From: CAZSAT01 sp964604675
Lineage (GTDB): Bacteria > Myxococcota_A > UBA796 > CAJQPC01
Direction of reading: 5' to 3'
NCBI GenBank assembly: GCA_964604675.1
Contig: CAZSAT010000022.1
Span: 1 to 64,000 of the forward strand
DNA: 64,000 nt
In this document: piece after piece, positions 7,877-16,485 of the stretch
Numbering within the stretch: the stretch's first letter is position 1
How the letters are laid out: every line of letters begins with the position of its first letter
The notes under the pieces: generated by a model
The model's database searches: none
What the model was told of the DNA's origin: nothing
What the model saw: the letters and a program-made list of their open reading frames with translations, nothing else
Program-made: the position numbers and the translations under genes

Positions 7877-8357
7877 CACGCGCAGCCCGCACGCTCCCGC
7901 CTCTCTGGCCCTGCGGGCGTTCGGCGGGGCANNNNNNNNNNNNNNNNNNNNNNNNNNNNNNNNNNNNNNNNNNNNNNNNNNNNNNNNNNNNNNNNNNNNN
8001 NNNNNNNNNNNNNNNNNNNNNNNNNNNNNNNCACGCGCAGCCCGCACGCTCCCGCCTCTCTGGCCCTGCGGGCGTTCGGCGGGGCAGTCTCCCCTCTGAA
8101 AGGGGGCCCCTCGATGGGCCCCCTTACGCGTGCCCGATGGGCACGCTGAACCCCCACCGCGCCCTCCACGCGCAGCCCGCACGCTCCCGCCTCTCGGGCC
8201 CTGCGGGCGTTCGGCGGGGCAGTCTCCCCTCTGAAAGGGGGCCCCTCGATGGGCCCCCTTACGCGTGCCCGATGGGCACGCTGAACCCCCACCGCGCCCT
8301 CCACGCGCAGCCCGCACGCTCCCGCCTCTCGGGCCCTGCGGGCGTTCGGCGGGGCAG
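7877..8357. repeat. Tandem array of a 135-bp hairpin-rich repeat, interrupted by a scaffold gap
   Basis: Copies begin at 7877 (partial, running into the gap), 8032, 8167 and 8302 (partial), with a spacing of exactly 135 bp after the gap. Each full unit carries three inverted repeats. In the 8032 copy these are GCCCGCA 8040-8046/TGCGGGC 8067-8073; a 10-bp stem AAGGGGGCCC 8100-8109/GGGCCCCCTT 8116-8125; and an 8-bp stem GCGTGCCC 8128-8135/GGGCACGC 8139-8146. Copies are nearly identical. The gene-free stretch 7861-8379 contains nothing else recognisable. It sits between convergent genes; true copy number is unknown. Confidence 0.95.
7932..8031. other. Assembly gap (100 N)
   Basis: Exactly 100 N, a conventional placeholder for a gap of unknown length. 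It falls inside the tandem repeat, so the assembler probably collapsed or failed to span the array. Confidence 0.98.
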
Positions 8358-8379
8358 TCCGGCCCGCGGCCAGCGGTAG

Positions 8380-9549
8380 CTACCGCAGCCGGGCCGACTC
8401 CACCGTGTCCCCGTCCCGGTTCACGCGCGTGAGCGACAGCTCGCCGCCGGCCGCGATCGTGATCAGCGACACCCCGTAGCTGCCCTCGACGAACTGGCGC
8501 AGCGGCGCCTCGTCGGGCCGCTCCTTCACCTGGCTGTTCATGTCGTAGATCGCCGCGCCGCCGCCGCCGTCCATCACGTACGGGATGCCGTCGACCAGGA
8601 AGCGCTCGTAGCCGTGGTTGTGGCCCTGCAGCACCAGGTCCACGCCGTGCTCCACGAAGAGCGGGTGGAGCTTGGCCCGGATGTCGTCGCGGGGGGCGTG
8701 GTTGGCGAGCGTGTAGATCGGCTTGTGGAAGAACACCACGATGTCGTCGCCGGCCGCCGCGAGCTCGGCCTCGAGCCACACGAGCTGCTCGGCCCCCTCT
8801 TCGTTCAGGGTGTCCTCGGTGCTCAGCGCGATCACGCGAACGCCGCCGTAGCTGAAGGCGTGCCAGCGGTCGCCGCCTTCCCCCTGCCCGCCCAGAAGCG
8901 GCAGGGTGCGCTGGTTCATCTCGTCGAAGTCCTCGTCCTCGTGGTTGCCCAGGGCCACGTGGATCGGAGCGCGCTCGGCCACGTGGCGGAGGTCGTGGAA
9001 GGTGCCGCCCCAGGTGTCGCCGGGCAGGGACTGGTACTGCAGGTCGCCGCCGTGCAGGAAGAGATCGGCCTCGAAGGCCGCCGCCTGCACCAGCACGTCT
9101 TCCTGGGCCGGCATCATCGTGTCGCCCACGAAGGCCAGCCGGAAGGTATCGCCCGGCGCCGGGAGCGCGAAGCTGCCGCTGTAGGGCAGCCCGCCCACCG
9201 ACGCCTCCCAGGTGTAGTCCACGCCCTCGGACAGCTCGTCGAGCAGGACCTCGTGCACCACGTGCTGGCCGGAGCGGTCGTGGTGCTCGAGCTCCAGCGA
9301 GTTGTCCTCGTCGGGCCAGGCGTAGTCCACGGTGCGCACCGTGCTCTCCGCCGTGAAGGCGCGGCCATCGGAGAGGGTGACGGTGACCGGGATGTCTTCG
9401 ACGGTCTCCACGCGCAGGCGCACCGCACCGGGATCCGCCACGCCGATCCAGGGACGCACCGTGACCGTGGGGGGCGGCGCGGAGTCGGTGGCCGCCGGCG
9501 CGGCGGTCTCCTGGACGGGGGTCGAGCAAGCGAGGAGCACGGGGATCAT
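8380..9549 (-). CDS. Metallophosphoesterase lipoprotein (purple acid phosphatase-like)
   Basis: Protein of 389 residues with the short lipoprotein signal MIPVLLAC. An N-terminal Ig/FnIII-like domain (to about residue 135) precedes a calcineurin-type metallophosphoesterase. Metal motifs appear in order: FVGDTM, HGGDLQY, GNHEDED, FFHKPIYT and GHNHGYER, the last being the GHxHxYER of purple acid phosphatases. It is expected to hydrolyse phosphoesters at the cell envelope; the substrate is unknown. The ATG at 9549 lies 6 nt after a TACCTT element on this strand and 24 bp from the start of the divergent NAGPA-family gene, suggesting a shared bidirectional promoter. Confidence 0.85.
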   Translation of the reverse strand: MIPVLLACSTPVQETAAPAATDSAPPPTVTVRPWIGVADPGAVRLRVETVEDIPVTVTLSDGRAFTAESTVRTVDYAWPDEDNSLELEHHDRSGQHVVHEVLLDELSEGVDYTWEASVGGLPYSGSFALPAPGDTFRLAFVGDTMMPAQEDVLVQAAAFEADLFLHGGDLQYQSLPGDTWGGTFHDLRHVAERAPIHVALGNHEDEDFDEMNQRTLPLLGGQGEGGDRWHAFSYGGVRVIALSTEDTLNEEGAEQLVWLEAELAAAGDDIVVFFHKPIYTLANHAPRDDIRAKLHPLFVEHGVDLVLQGHNHGYERFLVDGIPYVMDGGGGAAIYDMNSQVKERPDEAPLRQFVEGSYGVSLITIAAGGELSLTRVNRDGDTVESARLR

Positions 9550-9555
9550 GCCGGG

Positions 9556-9565
9556 AAGGTAGCCT
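9556..9565. promoter_or_regulatory. Back-to-back -10 elements for divergent leaderless genes
   Basis: AAGGTAGCCT contains TAGCCT on the plus strand (9560-9565), 8 nt before the ATG at 9574. It also contains TACCTT on the minus strand (9561-9556), 6 nt before the ATG at 9549. Both starts would coincide with transcription start, giving two leaderless mRNAs from one overlapping element. Confidence 0.55.
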
Positions 9566-9573
9566 GCTGCACG

Positions 9574-10977
9574 ATGGACGACTCCTGGCTGCGCGCTGCC
9601 CTGGCCCACGGACGGGCCGCGGGACTCGACCCGGGCTGGCTCCGGGTGCTGCTGGCCTTCGGCGGACCGCCCCGTCACGGCGCCGAGGCGTCCCTCCGAA
9701 CCATCGAGCGCAGACTGACCGATCCGCCCATCGCGGCGGTGCTCAGCGACGAGGTCGACGCGGGCCAGGCCGCGATGTTCGAGCGCCGCTACCGCAGCGT
9801 GGTGGAGCTGCTCGCCAGCATCGACGGCGAGGCCAGCCGCGTCCTGCACGTCGGGCTGGTGGGCCGTGTGTCCCAGATGCTCGAGGAGCCCGGTCCGCGC
9901 GCCCTGCGGGTGCGGGCGGCGGTGGACTTCTACTACAGCCAGGCGGCGCTCCTGCTCCACCGCGACGCGGGTGGACCTCCGCTGGCCGAGCTGGTCGCCA
10001 ACAGCGAGCACCGACGGCTGGCGCCAGGGCTGCACCACCGCCGCGTGGCCGGTCACACCGCGGCCGGACCGGTGCACGTGAACGTGTTGACCGTGCTCGG
10101 CAGGCGCCTGCGCACCGTGGACGCTCGCGGGCGCGGGGGCCTGGCGAAGGTGGTCGCCGACGAGGGCGCCCTGGCGGGCACGAGCGGCGGCTTCTTCCTC
10201 TACAGCGAGCACGACATCGCACCGCCGTCGGAGCGCGGCGACCCGGTCGGGCTCCTGGTGCAGGACGGCGTGGTGCTCAACCCGCCGATCTTCACCCGCT
10301 CCGCCCTCGTGCAGCGGGAGCGGCCGGGCCTCGAGCGGCACGGCCTGCGCGGCTGGCGGGTCAACGGCGTGCCCGTCGTACGGGTCAACGCGCCGGCCAG
10401 CGGCCTGGTCGCGTGGAACCGGGCGGCGGGGGACCGGGCGCCGCGGGACGGCCTCCAGGTGGTCGGTCACCGGGTGGTCGGGCACGGCCGTGCGATCCCG
10501 CTGGCCGGCTGCGTGCTCACCGGCGAGCTCTCGGCGTCCGAGACCGTGCGCTGGACCCCACCGGAACCGATCGCGGCGGCGCTCTCGGGAGGCCCCACCC
10601 TGCTCGGCCCCGACGCGCTCTCCCTTGCCGCCGAGCAGTTCGCGGGCAGCGCCCCGCCGGTCACCTTCAGCCAGGACGAGACCTACGACCAGAACCTGCT
10701 CCCGCGCATGGCGGTCGGCGCACGGCCCGACGGCGCGCTCGTGTTCGTGGCGGTCGACGGGCGCAACGTCTGGGACGCGCCGGGCATGACGCTGCGCGGA
10801 ACCGCCGACCTGCTCACCCTGCTCGGCTGCGACCGGGCGATGAACCTCGACGGCGGCAGCAGCAAGCGCATGGTCGTCGAAGGCGAGGTCGTGGACCTCC
10901 CCAGCACCGAGGTGGTGGCCGGTGGTGGCGGTCCCGCCAGGATCCGGCCGGTGCACACCGCCATTCTGGTGGTGTAG
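9574..10977 (+). CDS. Phosphodiester glycosidase (NAGPA) family protein
   Basis: Protein of 467 residues. The C-terminal ~250 residues contain the NAGPA domain (PF09992), ending in the signature MNLDGGSSKRMVV. Bacterial members hydrolyse phosphodiester-linked sugars or exopolysaccharide, and the mammalian relative is the mannose-6-phosphate uncovering enzyme. The N-terminal ~180 residues are helical and of no family I know; no signal peptide is visible, which is unusual because most bacterial NAGPA proteins are exported. The substrate is unknown. The ATG is 8 nt downstream of a TAGCCT element. Divergent from the metallophosphoesterase, so the two may be co-regulated. Confidence 0.75.
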   Translation: MDDSWLRAALAHGRAAGLDPGWLRVLLAFGGPPRHGAEASLRTIERRLTDPPIAAVLSDEVDAGQAAMFERRYRSVVELLASIDGEASRVLHVGLVGRVSQMLEEPGPRALRVRAAVDFYYSQAALLLHRDAGGPPLAELVANSEHRRLAPGLHHRRVAGHTAAGPVHVNVLTVLGRRLRTVDARGRGGLAKVVADEGALAGTSGGFFLYSEHDIAPPSERGDPVGLLVQDGVVLNPPIFTRSALVQRERPGLERHGLRGWRVNGVPVVRVNAPASGLVAWNRAAGDRAPRDGLQVVGHRVVGHGRAIPLAGCVLTGELSASETVRWTPPEPIAAALSGGPTLLGPDALSLAAEQFAGSAPPVTFSQDETYDQNLLPRMAVGARPDGALVFVAVDGRNVWDAPGMTLRGTADLLTLLGCDRAMNLDGGSSKRMVVEGEVVDLPSTEVVAGGGGPARIRPVHTAILVV

Positions 10978-10994
10978 GGGGGTCGCGTTCGGGA

Positions 10995-11000
10995 TAGGGC
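10995..11000 (+). promoter_or_regulatory. TAGGGC -10-like element, leaderless start
   Basis: TAGGGC ends 6 nt before the ATG at 11007 of the SNF2 helicase gene. The last base departs from the TAnnCT pattern, so support is moderate. Confidence 0.35.
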
Positions 11001-11006
11001 GACGGG

Positions 11007-14000
11007 ATGTCCTTGTCGCTCTCCCGTGCTCAGCACGTCTTCGGTCCCCGCTCCTGGCAGCGTGGCCTGATCTACGCCCGCAAGGGCGCCGTCAGCGACG
11101 TGCAGGTCGACGAGGGTCTGTTGACCGCGGCGGTCCAGGGAAATGCCTCCACGCCCTACCGGGTGGAGCTGGCGATCGACGGCCAGGGCGTGCCCCGCCG
11201 CGGTCGCTGTTCGTGCCCGGTGGGCTACGACGGCCGCTGTAAGCACGCCGCCGCCGCGCTGATCGCCAGCGTCACCGGCTCCGGGGGCGCAGCCCGCACC
11301 CAGACCGAGACCCTGGGGGCCGCCGCCAAGACCGAGGTCGTGGAGGCCTGGGCGAAGAAGCACAAGGTGGAGGACTGGCTCGACGTCCCCCTGCTGGCGG
11401 TGCGCCAGGCCGGGCAGGGCTGGTTCTACCGCCAGGAGCACCTGCCCCTCCGCGCCGTGCTCGACAGCCAGGAGGCCTGGGCCGCCCACACCCGCCGGGG
11501 CGTGATCGGCTTCCTGAACGGCCGCGCCGAGTGCCGGCGCGACGCCCTTGCGTGGGAGGCCAAGCGCCTGCCGGTCTGGCGCACCCGCGCCGACGAAGCG
11601 TCGGTGGCCGAGGCGCAGACCGAGCTGTTGGCCCTGCGGGAGCAGCTGCGGGATCGGGCGCTCCCCTGCGTGGGACCGCGCAAGCCCCGGCTCACCCTGG
11701 ACCGCGAGAGCGAAGCGCTGGTCTACTCCGAGCCACTGCCCTGCCTGGGCCGCTCCCACGGCGACGCCAGCGTGCGCGTCACGCTGCGCGGCACGGTCGC
11801 GGCCACCTGCAGCTGCTCGGAGACCCCGAACCCCGACTGCACCACGGCGTTGCGCGCGGTCGACGCGGTGCTCGAGCTCCTGGTGGGCACCACCTCGCTC
11901 CGCGAGGAGGTGGCCGACCTGCTGAGCGTGCCGGCCTGGGAGCTCACCCTCCAGCAGCTCGATCACGTGCTCCGCCCCGGCGACGCCCGCGACGAGAAGG
12001 GGCGCCAGTTCGGCTGGAGCCTCACCGACACCTACGCGGGCCCCTCGCTGGAGCCGGTGCTGACCCGGCCCTACAAGACCAAGCGCGGGCTGCGGGTCTG
12101 GAAGCTCGGCATGGAGAAGGCCCGCCTCTCGGAGCTGACCACCGCCCCGGACCACGAAGCGCTCGCGCTCCTGGCCGCGGGGTCCACCGAAGCCACCCAC
12201 CGAGCCATCCGTGCCCTCGTGGGCCACCCCCGCGTGCTGGTCGACGGCGAGTCCGAGCCCAGCCGGGTCGCCCTGCGCCGCCTTGCGTTCCGCTGCTCTC
12301 CGCTCGGCGAGGGCGTGAGGCTGGAGGTGGCCCTCGACGGCACCCCGCTCGACGCTGAAGCGCTCGAGGAAGCGCTCGACAACGCGCACGGCGGCCTCGC
12401 CATCGACATCGACCCACGGCTGGTGGCGGTGATCGAGGTGAGCCCCCGAGAGCGGGCGCTCATGGAGCTCCTCCGCCGTCGCGGCGGCGCCTTCCCCGAG
12501 GAGGCGGCCGCGCTCCTGCTGGAGCGGGTGCCCCGGCTGCAGCAGGTCACCCGCGCCGAGCTCAGCCCGTCCCTCCGTGGCCGCGAGGTGGAGCTCGATG
12601 CCCAGGTGCTCGTGCGGGCCGAGGTCGTGCCCGGTCCCGCCCTGCAGCTCCGCGCCCGGCTCCGGCTCCTGCCCGGCCAGCCCTTCGTGGTGCCGGGCGA
12701 AGGCGCGAACGAACAGTACGGCCTCGTGGAAGGCGAGCGGGTGTGGGTCGAGCGCGACCACGCCACCGAAGCGGCCTTCGTGCGGCAGGCGCTCGCTCCT
12801 CTCGACCTCGACGACGACACCTGGAACTGGGAGATCGCCGACCCGGAGCGGGTGCTCGGCCTGATCGAGTCGCTCTCGGCGCTGGACGTCGAGGTGGCCT
12901 GGGCCCGGCAGGCGCTGCGCGTCGCCCAGGGTGAAGCCAGCGGGCTCGACCTGCGCATCGCCCAGCGCAAGGACTGGTTCGGCCTGGAAGGCGAGCTCCT
13001 GGTCGACGGCCTGAGCGTGCCCGTGGGTGCGCTGTTGGAGGCCGTGCGCGACGGGCGCCGCTTCGTGCAGGCGGGCGACTCGGGCTTCGTGCGCCTGGAA
13101 GAGCCGTTCCGCAAGGCGCTCGAGCAGCTGGCCATGACCGCGCGGAAGCGGCGGAGCGAGCTGGAGCTGCCCGTGCTCGCCGCCCCCCTGCTCGACGCGC
13201 TCGCCGAAGAAGGCATCGAGGTCGAGGCCCCCGAGGCGTGGACCGTGTCCGCCGAGCGCCTCCGCGAGGCGGCCACCCTCGACCCCGAGCTGCCCGGAGG
13301 CCTGAACGCCGAGCTCCGGCCCTACCAGCTCGAAGGCTTCCGCTGGCTCGCGCGCCTGGCGCACTGGTCGCCCGGGGCCTGCCTCGCCGACGACATGGGG
13401 CTCGGAAAGACCGTGCAGGCGCTCGCCGTGTTGCTGCGACGCGCCCCCGAAGGCCCGGCCCTCGTGGTCGCGCCCACCTCGGTGGGCTTCAACTGGGTCC
13501 GGGAGACCGAGCGCTTCGCCCCCAGCCTCGAGGTCGTGGCCTACCGCGGGCAGCGCCGCGCCCACCTGCTCGAGAAGGCCGGCCCCAACGTGGTGTTCGT
13601 CACCAGCTACGAGCTGCTCGTGCGCGACGAGAAGCTGGCGGCGCTCGCCTGGAACACCCTGGTGCTCGACGAAGCCCAGGCGATCAAGAACCCGTCCACC
13701 AAGCGCGCCCGGGCCTGCCGCGACCTGGAGGCGCCCTTCAAGCTCGCGCTCACAGGCACCCCGGTGGAGAACCGCGTGGCGGAGCTCTGGAGCCTCTTCC
13801 GGGTGCTCACCCCCGGCCTGCTGGGCTCGGCCGAGTGGTTCCGGGAGCGCTTCGTGAAGCCCATCGAGGCCGACTCCGCGCGCGAGCCGCGCGAGGCCTT
13901 GGCCGGGCTCATCCGACCCTTCGTGCTCCGGCGCCTGAAGCGCGAGGTGGCCCAGGAGCTGCCCGAGCGCACCGAGATCGTGGTGCAGGTCGAAGCCTCG

Positions 14001-14675
14001 AAGGCGGAGAAGCAGCTCTACGACCGCGTGCGGCTGGCGGCCCTGGAGAGCCTGACCAACCGCGACGAGCCCGGCTGGCGGTTCTCGGCGCTCCAGGCGC
14101 TCACGCGGCTGCGGCAGCTCGCCTGCCACCCGCGCCTCGTGCTGCCCGAGTCCGCGGTGCCGAGCTCGAAGCTCGAAGCCGTGCTCGAGCGCCTGGAGAC
14201 CCTGCGCGACGAAGGCCACCGCGCCCTGATCTTCAGCCAGTTCGTGGGGCACCTGAGCCTGCTCCGCGAAGCCCTCGACCAGGCCGGTGTGCGCTACCGC
14301 TACCTCGACGGATCCACCCCGGCGGCGAAGCGCCAGGACGAGGTCGATGCCTTCCAGGGCGGCGACGGCGACGCCTTCCTGATCTCCTTGAAGGCCGGCG
14401 GCACCGGGCTCAACCTGACCGCCGCCACCTACGTGCTGCACCTCGACCCGTGGTGGAACCCGGCGGTCGAGGACCAGGCCACCGACCGCACCCACCGCAT
14501 CGGCCAGACCGAGGCGGTGACGGTGTACCGCTTCGTGACCACCGACACGGTGGAGCAGTCCATCGTGGAGCTGCAGACCGAGAAGCGCGAGCTCGCCGAG
14601 GCCCTGCTCAACGGCACCGACACCACCGCCACCCTCGGGCCGGACGAGCTGCTGGGCCTGCTCTCAGGGGCGTAG
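11007..14675 (+). CDS. SWIM zinc-finger SNF2-family DEAD/DEAH helicase
   Basis: Protein of 1222 residues. A SWIM zinc finger opens it (C68-x-C70-x7-C78-x-H80). A long middle region of no family I recognise follows. The C-terminal ~450 residues form a complete SNF2 ATPase: MGLGKT (Lys near 800), VAPTSVGFNW, DEAQAIKN near 888, LTGTPVEN, then the helicase C lobe with IFSQFVGHL and DRTHRIGQT near 1155. Bacterial members (HepA/SNF2 type) are ATP-driven DNA translocases, thought to act in transcription recycling, repair or nucleoid remodelling. All motor motifs look intact. Its last 12 bp overlap the end of the convergent MTHFS-like gene. Confidence 0.92.
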   Translation: MSLSLSRAQHVFGPRSWQRGLIYARKGAVSDVQVDEGLLTAAVQGNASTPYRVELAIDGQGVPRRGRCSCPVGYDGRCKHAAAALIASVTGSGGAARTQTETLGAAAKTEVVEAWAKKHKVEDWLDVPLLAVRQAGQGWFYRQEHLPLRAVLDSQEAWAAHTRRGVIGFLNGRAECRRDALAWEAKRLPVWRTRADEASVAEAQTELLALREQLRDRALPCVGPRKPRLTLDRESEALVYSEPLPCLGRSHGDASVRVTLRGTVAATCSCSETPNPDCTTALRAVDAVLELLVGTTSLREEVADLLSVPAWELTLQQLDHVLRPGDARDEKGRQFGWSLTDTYAGPSLEPVLTRPYKTKRGLRVWKLGMEKARLSELTTAPDHEALALLAAGSTEATHRAIRALVGHPRVLVDGESEPSRVALRRLAFRCSPLGEGVRLEVALDGTPLDAEALEEALDNAHGGLAIDIDPRLVAVIEVSPRERALMELLRRRGGAFPEEAAALLLERVPRLQQVTRAELSPSLRGREVELDAQVLVRAEVVPGPALQLRARLRLLPGQPFVVPGEGANEQYGLVEGERVWVERDHATEAAFVRQALAPLDLDDDTWNWEIADPERVLGLIESLSALDVEVAWARQALRVAQGEASGLDLRIAQRKDWFGLEGELLVDGLSVPVGALLEAVRDGRRFVQAGDSGFVRLEEPFRKALEQLAMTARKRRSELELPVLAAPLLDALAEEGIEVEAPEAWTVSAERLREAATLDPELPGGLNAELRPYQLEGFRWLARLAHWSPGACLADDMGLGKTVQALAVLLRRAPEGPALVVAPTSVGFNWVRETERFAPSLEVVAYRGQRRAHLLEKAGPNVVFVTSYELLVRDEKLAALAWNTLVLDEAQAIKNPSTKRARACRDLEAPFKLALTGTPVENRVAELWSLFRVLTPGLLGSAEWFRERFVKPIEADSAREPREALAGLIRPFVLRRLKREVAQELPERTEIVVQVEASKAEKQLYDRVRLAALESLTNRDEPGWRFSALQALTRLRQLACHPRLVLPESAVPSSKLEAVLERLETLRDEGHRALIFSQFVGHLSLLREALDQAGVRYRYLDGSTPAAKRQDEVDAFQGGDGDAFLISLKAGGTGLNLTAATYVLHLDPWWNPAVEDQATDRTHRIGQTEAVTVYRFVTTDTVEQSIVELQTEKRELAEALLNGTDTTATLGPDELLGLLSGA

Positions 14676-15377
14676 CTCCTGCAGCACGGGGATCGCCGCG
14701 ACCTTGGCGTCCGGCAGCAGGTCCCACGCGATGCCGGCCGGCCGCTCCCAGGTGCGCTGGGTCCACACCACCTCGTCGGGGGTGACCACGAGGTCCAGGG
14801 AGATGTCGTGGGCGGCCATCGGCACCCCGCCGGCCTCGAGCAGCTGGACGGTGTGCACGGTCGAGCAGATGACCGTGTCGGGGCCGACGCGTCCGACCTG
14901 CCGCAGCAGGGCGTACTCGAGGTCGGAGTAGCCGCCGCCCTTCCCGAGGCGCGCCCCATCGCGGCTGACCGCGACGCAGCCGGTCACGATGAGGTCGAGC
15001 TTCGGAACCTCGTCGAGCCCCACGGGCCGGCCGAGCGCGAAGGCTCCCTTGATGCTGGAGGCCTCCCACAGCTTCTCGGGCGGCAGGACCGCCGGGTCGA
15101 GCAGCACGAAGGGGGTGGCCTCCGCGAGCTTCGGCGCCGGCAACACCAGCACCTTGCCCTCACGGAGCGCCCGGGCGCGCACGGGGCGCTGAGGGGAGTC
15201 GGGGTTGATCTTGAGCACCCCGGCCGCCGTCCAGGCCGAGGTGCCCGCGAGCCGCTCGGCCGCCGCCTCGGCGCCCTTGAAGTTCGGGATGCGCCCGAGG
15301 ATGCCCGGAAAGCGGCCGGCGCGGGCCACACGGATGGCGTCCCAGGTCGCGGCGCGGAGAGCCTTCTTGCCGCTCAC
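14664..15377 (-). CDS. 5-formyltetrahydrofolate cyclo-ligase family protein (MTHFSD-like)
   Basis: Protein of 237 residues from GTG. The 5-formyl-THF cyclo-ligase fold is visible as DLIVTGCVAVSRDGARLGKGGGYSDLEYALL, with GKGGGY the conserved ATP/substrate loop. The N-terminal part (TWDAIRVARAGRFPG, then IPNFKGAEAAAERL) resembles the longer MTHFSD-type branch rather than classical YgfA. The expected reaction is ATP-dependent conversion of 5-formyl-THF to 5,10-methenyl-THF in the cytosol, or a related activity. The start overlaps the upstream SDR gene's stop by four bases (GTGA), so the two are translationally coupled. Confidence 0.8.
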   Translation of the reverse strand: MSGKKALRAATWDAIRVARAGRFPGILGRIPNFKGAEAAAERLAGTSAWTAAGVLKINPDSPQRPVRARALREGKVLVLPAPKLAEATPFVLLDPAVLPPEKLWEASSIKGAFALGRPVGLDEVPKLDLIVTGCVAVSRDGARLGKGGGYSDLEYALLRQVGRVGPDTVICSTVHTVQLLEAGGVPMAAHDISLDLVVTPDEVVWTQRTWERPAGIAWDLLPDAKVAAIPVLQELRP

Positions 15378-16456
15378 CCGCCGAAGTCCTTTTCCGCGGC
15401 GAAGCGGAGGATGCGGTCGAGGTAGTCCATCACCGGTGGCGGCGGCAGGTCGGGCAGGAGCTCCTCGCAGCCGCTGGTGTCGAAGATCGGGTTGCCCGAG
15501 AAGTACGGCAGGAAGGCGTCGCCGCCACGCCGGATGGTGCGACCCCGCCTCGTGAGGTTCATCAGGGGTTTCATGGCGGGCCGCACGAAGCGCACGTAGC
15601 GCCCCTGGTCGACGTAGCGCAGCGGCTTGCCCCCGAGCACCTCCCGGGTGCGGTCCACCAGCTCCTTCACGGTCGGCGCCGCGTCGCCCACCGCCACGTG
15701 GAAGCAGCGTCCGACCGCGCGCTCGTCGCGCGAGAGGCGGGCGATGACCTCGGCGACCCAGTCCACCGGCACGATGTCGCACCGAGCCTCCGGGCTGCCC
15801 GGGAAGGTGCGCCACCAGCCGCGCACGTAGAGCTTGAGCGGCCAGTACAGCACGTTGAACGACTCGGTCTCGCCGCTCGCGCTGTCCCCCACCACGATCG
15901 CCGGTCGGTGGATGCAGATCGGCAGGCCCTGCTCGCCAGCGGCTCGGACCCGCTGCTCGCTCTGGCACTTGGACCACTCGTAGCTGTTGCGGAAGCCCTG
16001 CCCTTCGTCGCACTCGTGCTCGTAGACCCGACCCAGGCGGTCGCCGGCGACGTAGCAGGTGGACACGTGATCGTAGCGCCGGAGCCGCGGGCCGATCGCC
16101 CGGCACAACGCGAGCATGTTCTCGGTGCTGCCGATGTTCTTCTCGGCTGCGTCGGAGGCGGGCATGTCGAAGCGCACGGACGCGGCGGAGTGCAGGATCT
16201 GATCGACCTCCGCGAGCACCCGCGCGCGATCCGCCGCGCCCAGCCCGAGCTCGGGCGCCGACACGTCGCCGGCCACCGCCTCGACCGACGCGGGGTCCGC
16301 GCCGCTCTTCGCCAGCAGCCGCTCGAGACGCTCGGCGAGGTGCTGTGGGTCCCGGGCGCGGATCAGGCACAGCACCTGCGTGCCCCCCGTGGCCAGGCGC
16401 GGAAGCAGGGCCGTTCCGACGTGTCCGGTCGCCCCCGTGAGCATCAACATGGGCAT
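15374..16456 (-). CDS. SDR / NAD-binding thioester-reductase-like (Male sterility domain) protein
   Basis: Protein of 360 residues. GATGHVG at the N terminus is the Rossmann NAD(P) loop and YEWSK is the YxxxK catalytic pair. The wider pattern (LHSAASVRFD, NIGSTENML, VSTCYVAG, IHRPAIVVGDS, DIVPVDWVAE) is that of the NAD_binding_4 family: fatty acyl-CoA reductases and thioester reductase domains. Reduction of an acyl-CoA or acyl-ACP is therefore likely, without a defined substrate. The C-terminal ~80 residues are family-variable. Alternative ATGs lie at 16450 and 16444. It heads a two-gene operon with the MTHFS-like gene and diverges from the MBL gene 29 bp away. Confidence 0.75.
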   Translation of the reverse strand: MPMLMLTGATGHVGTALLPRLATGGTQVLCLIRARDPQHLAERLERLLAKSGADPASVEAVAGDVSAPELGLGAADRARVLAEVDQILHSAASVRFDMPASDAAEKNIGSTENMLALCRAIGPRLRRYDHVSTCYVAGDRLGRVYEHECDEGQGFRNSYEWSKCQSEQRVRAAGEQGLPICIHRPAIVVGDSASGETESFNVLYWPLKLYVRGWWRTFPGSPEARCDIVPVDWVAEVIARLSRDERAVGRCFHVAVGDAAPTVKELVDRTREVLGGKPLRYVDQGRYVRFVRPAMKPLMNLTRRGRTIRRGGDAFLPYFSGNPIFDTSGCEELLPDLPPPPVMDYLDRILRFAAEKDFGG

Positions 16457-16472
16457 GCACCTCGCGCGGACA

Positions 16473-16478
16473 TTAGCA
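16473..16478 (+). promoter_or_regulatory. TTAGCA -10-like element, leaderless start
   Basis: TTAGCA ends 7 nt before the ATG at 16486. On the opposite strand the overlapping word reads TAATGT, 13 nt before the ATG of the SDR gene, which also has a GAGGTG ribosome site. Confidence 0.4.
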
Positions 16479-16485
16479 AGGCTCC

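Noticed and set aside
8137..8379. In-frame 45-residue repeat protein encoded by the 135-bp repeat
   Set aside because: The unit is a multiple of three, so several frames stay open, but there is no ribosome site or known domain, and the hairpin structure explains conservation better than coding.
10683..14495. Very long antisense open frame opposite the SNF2 helicase
   Set aside because: In DNA of this GC content long antisense frames are usual; it lacks domain motifs while the plus strand has a complete helicase.
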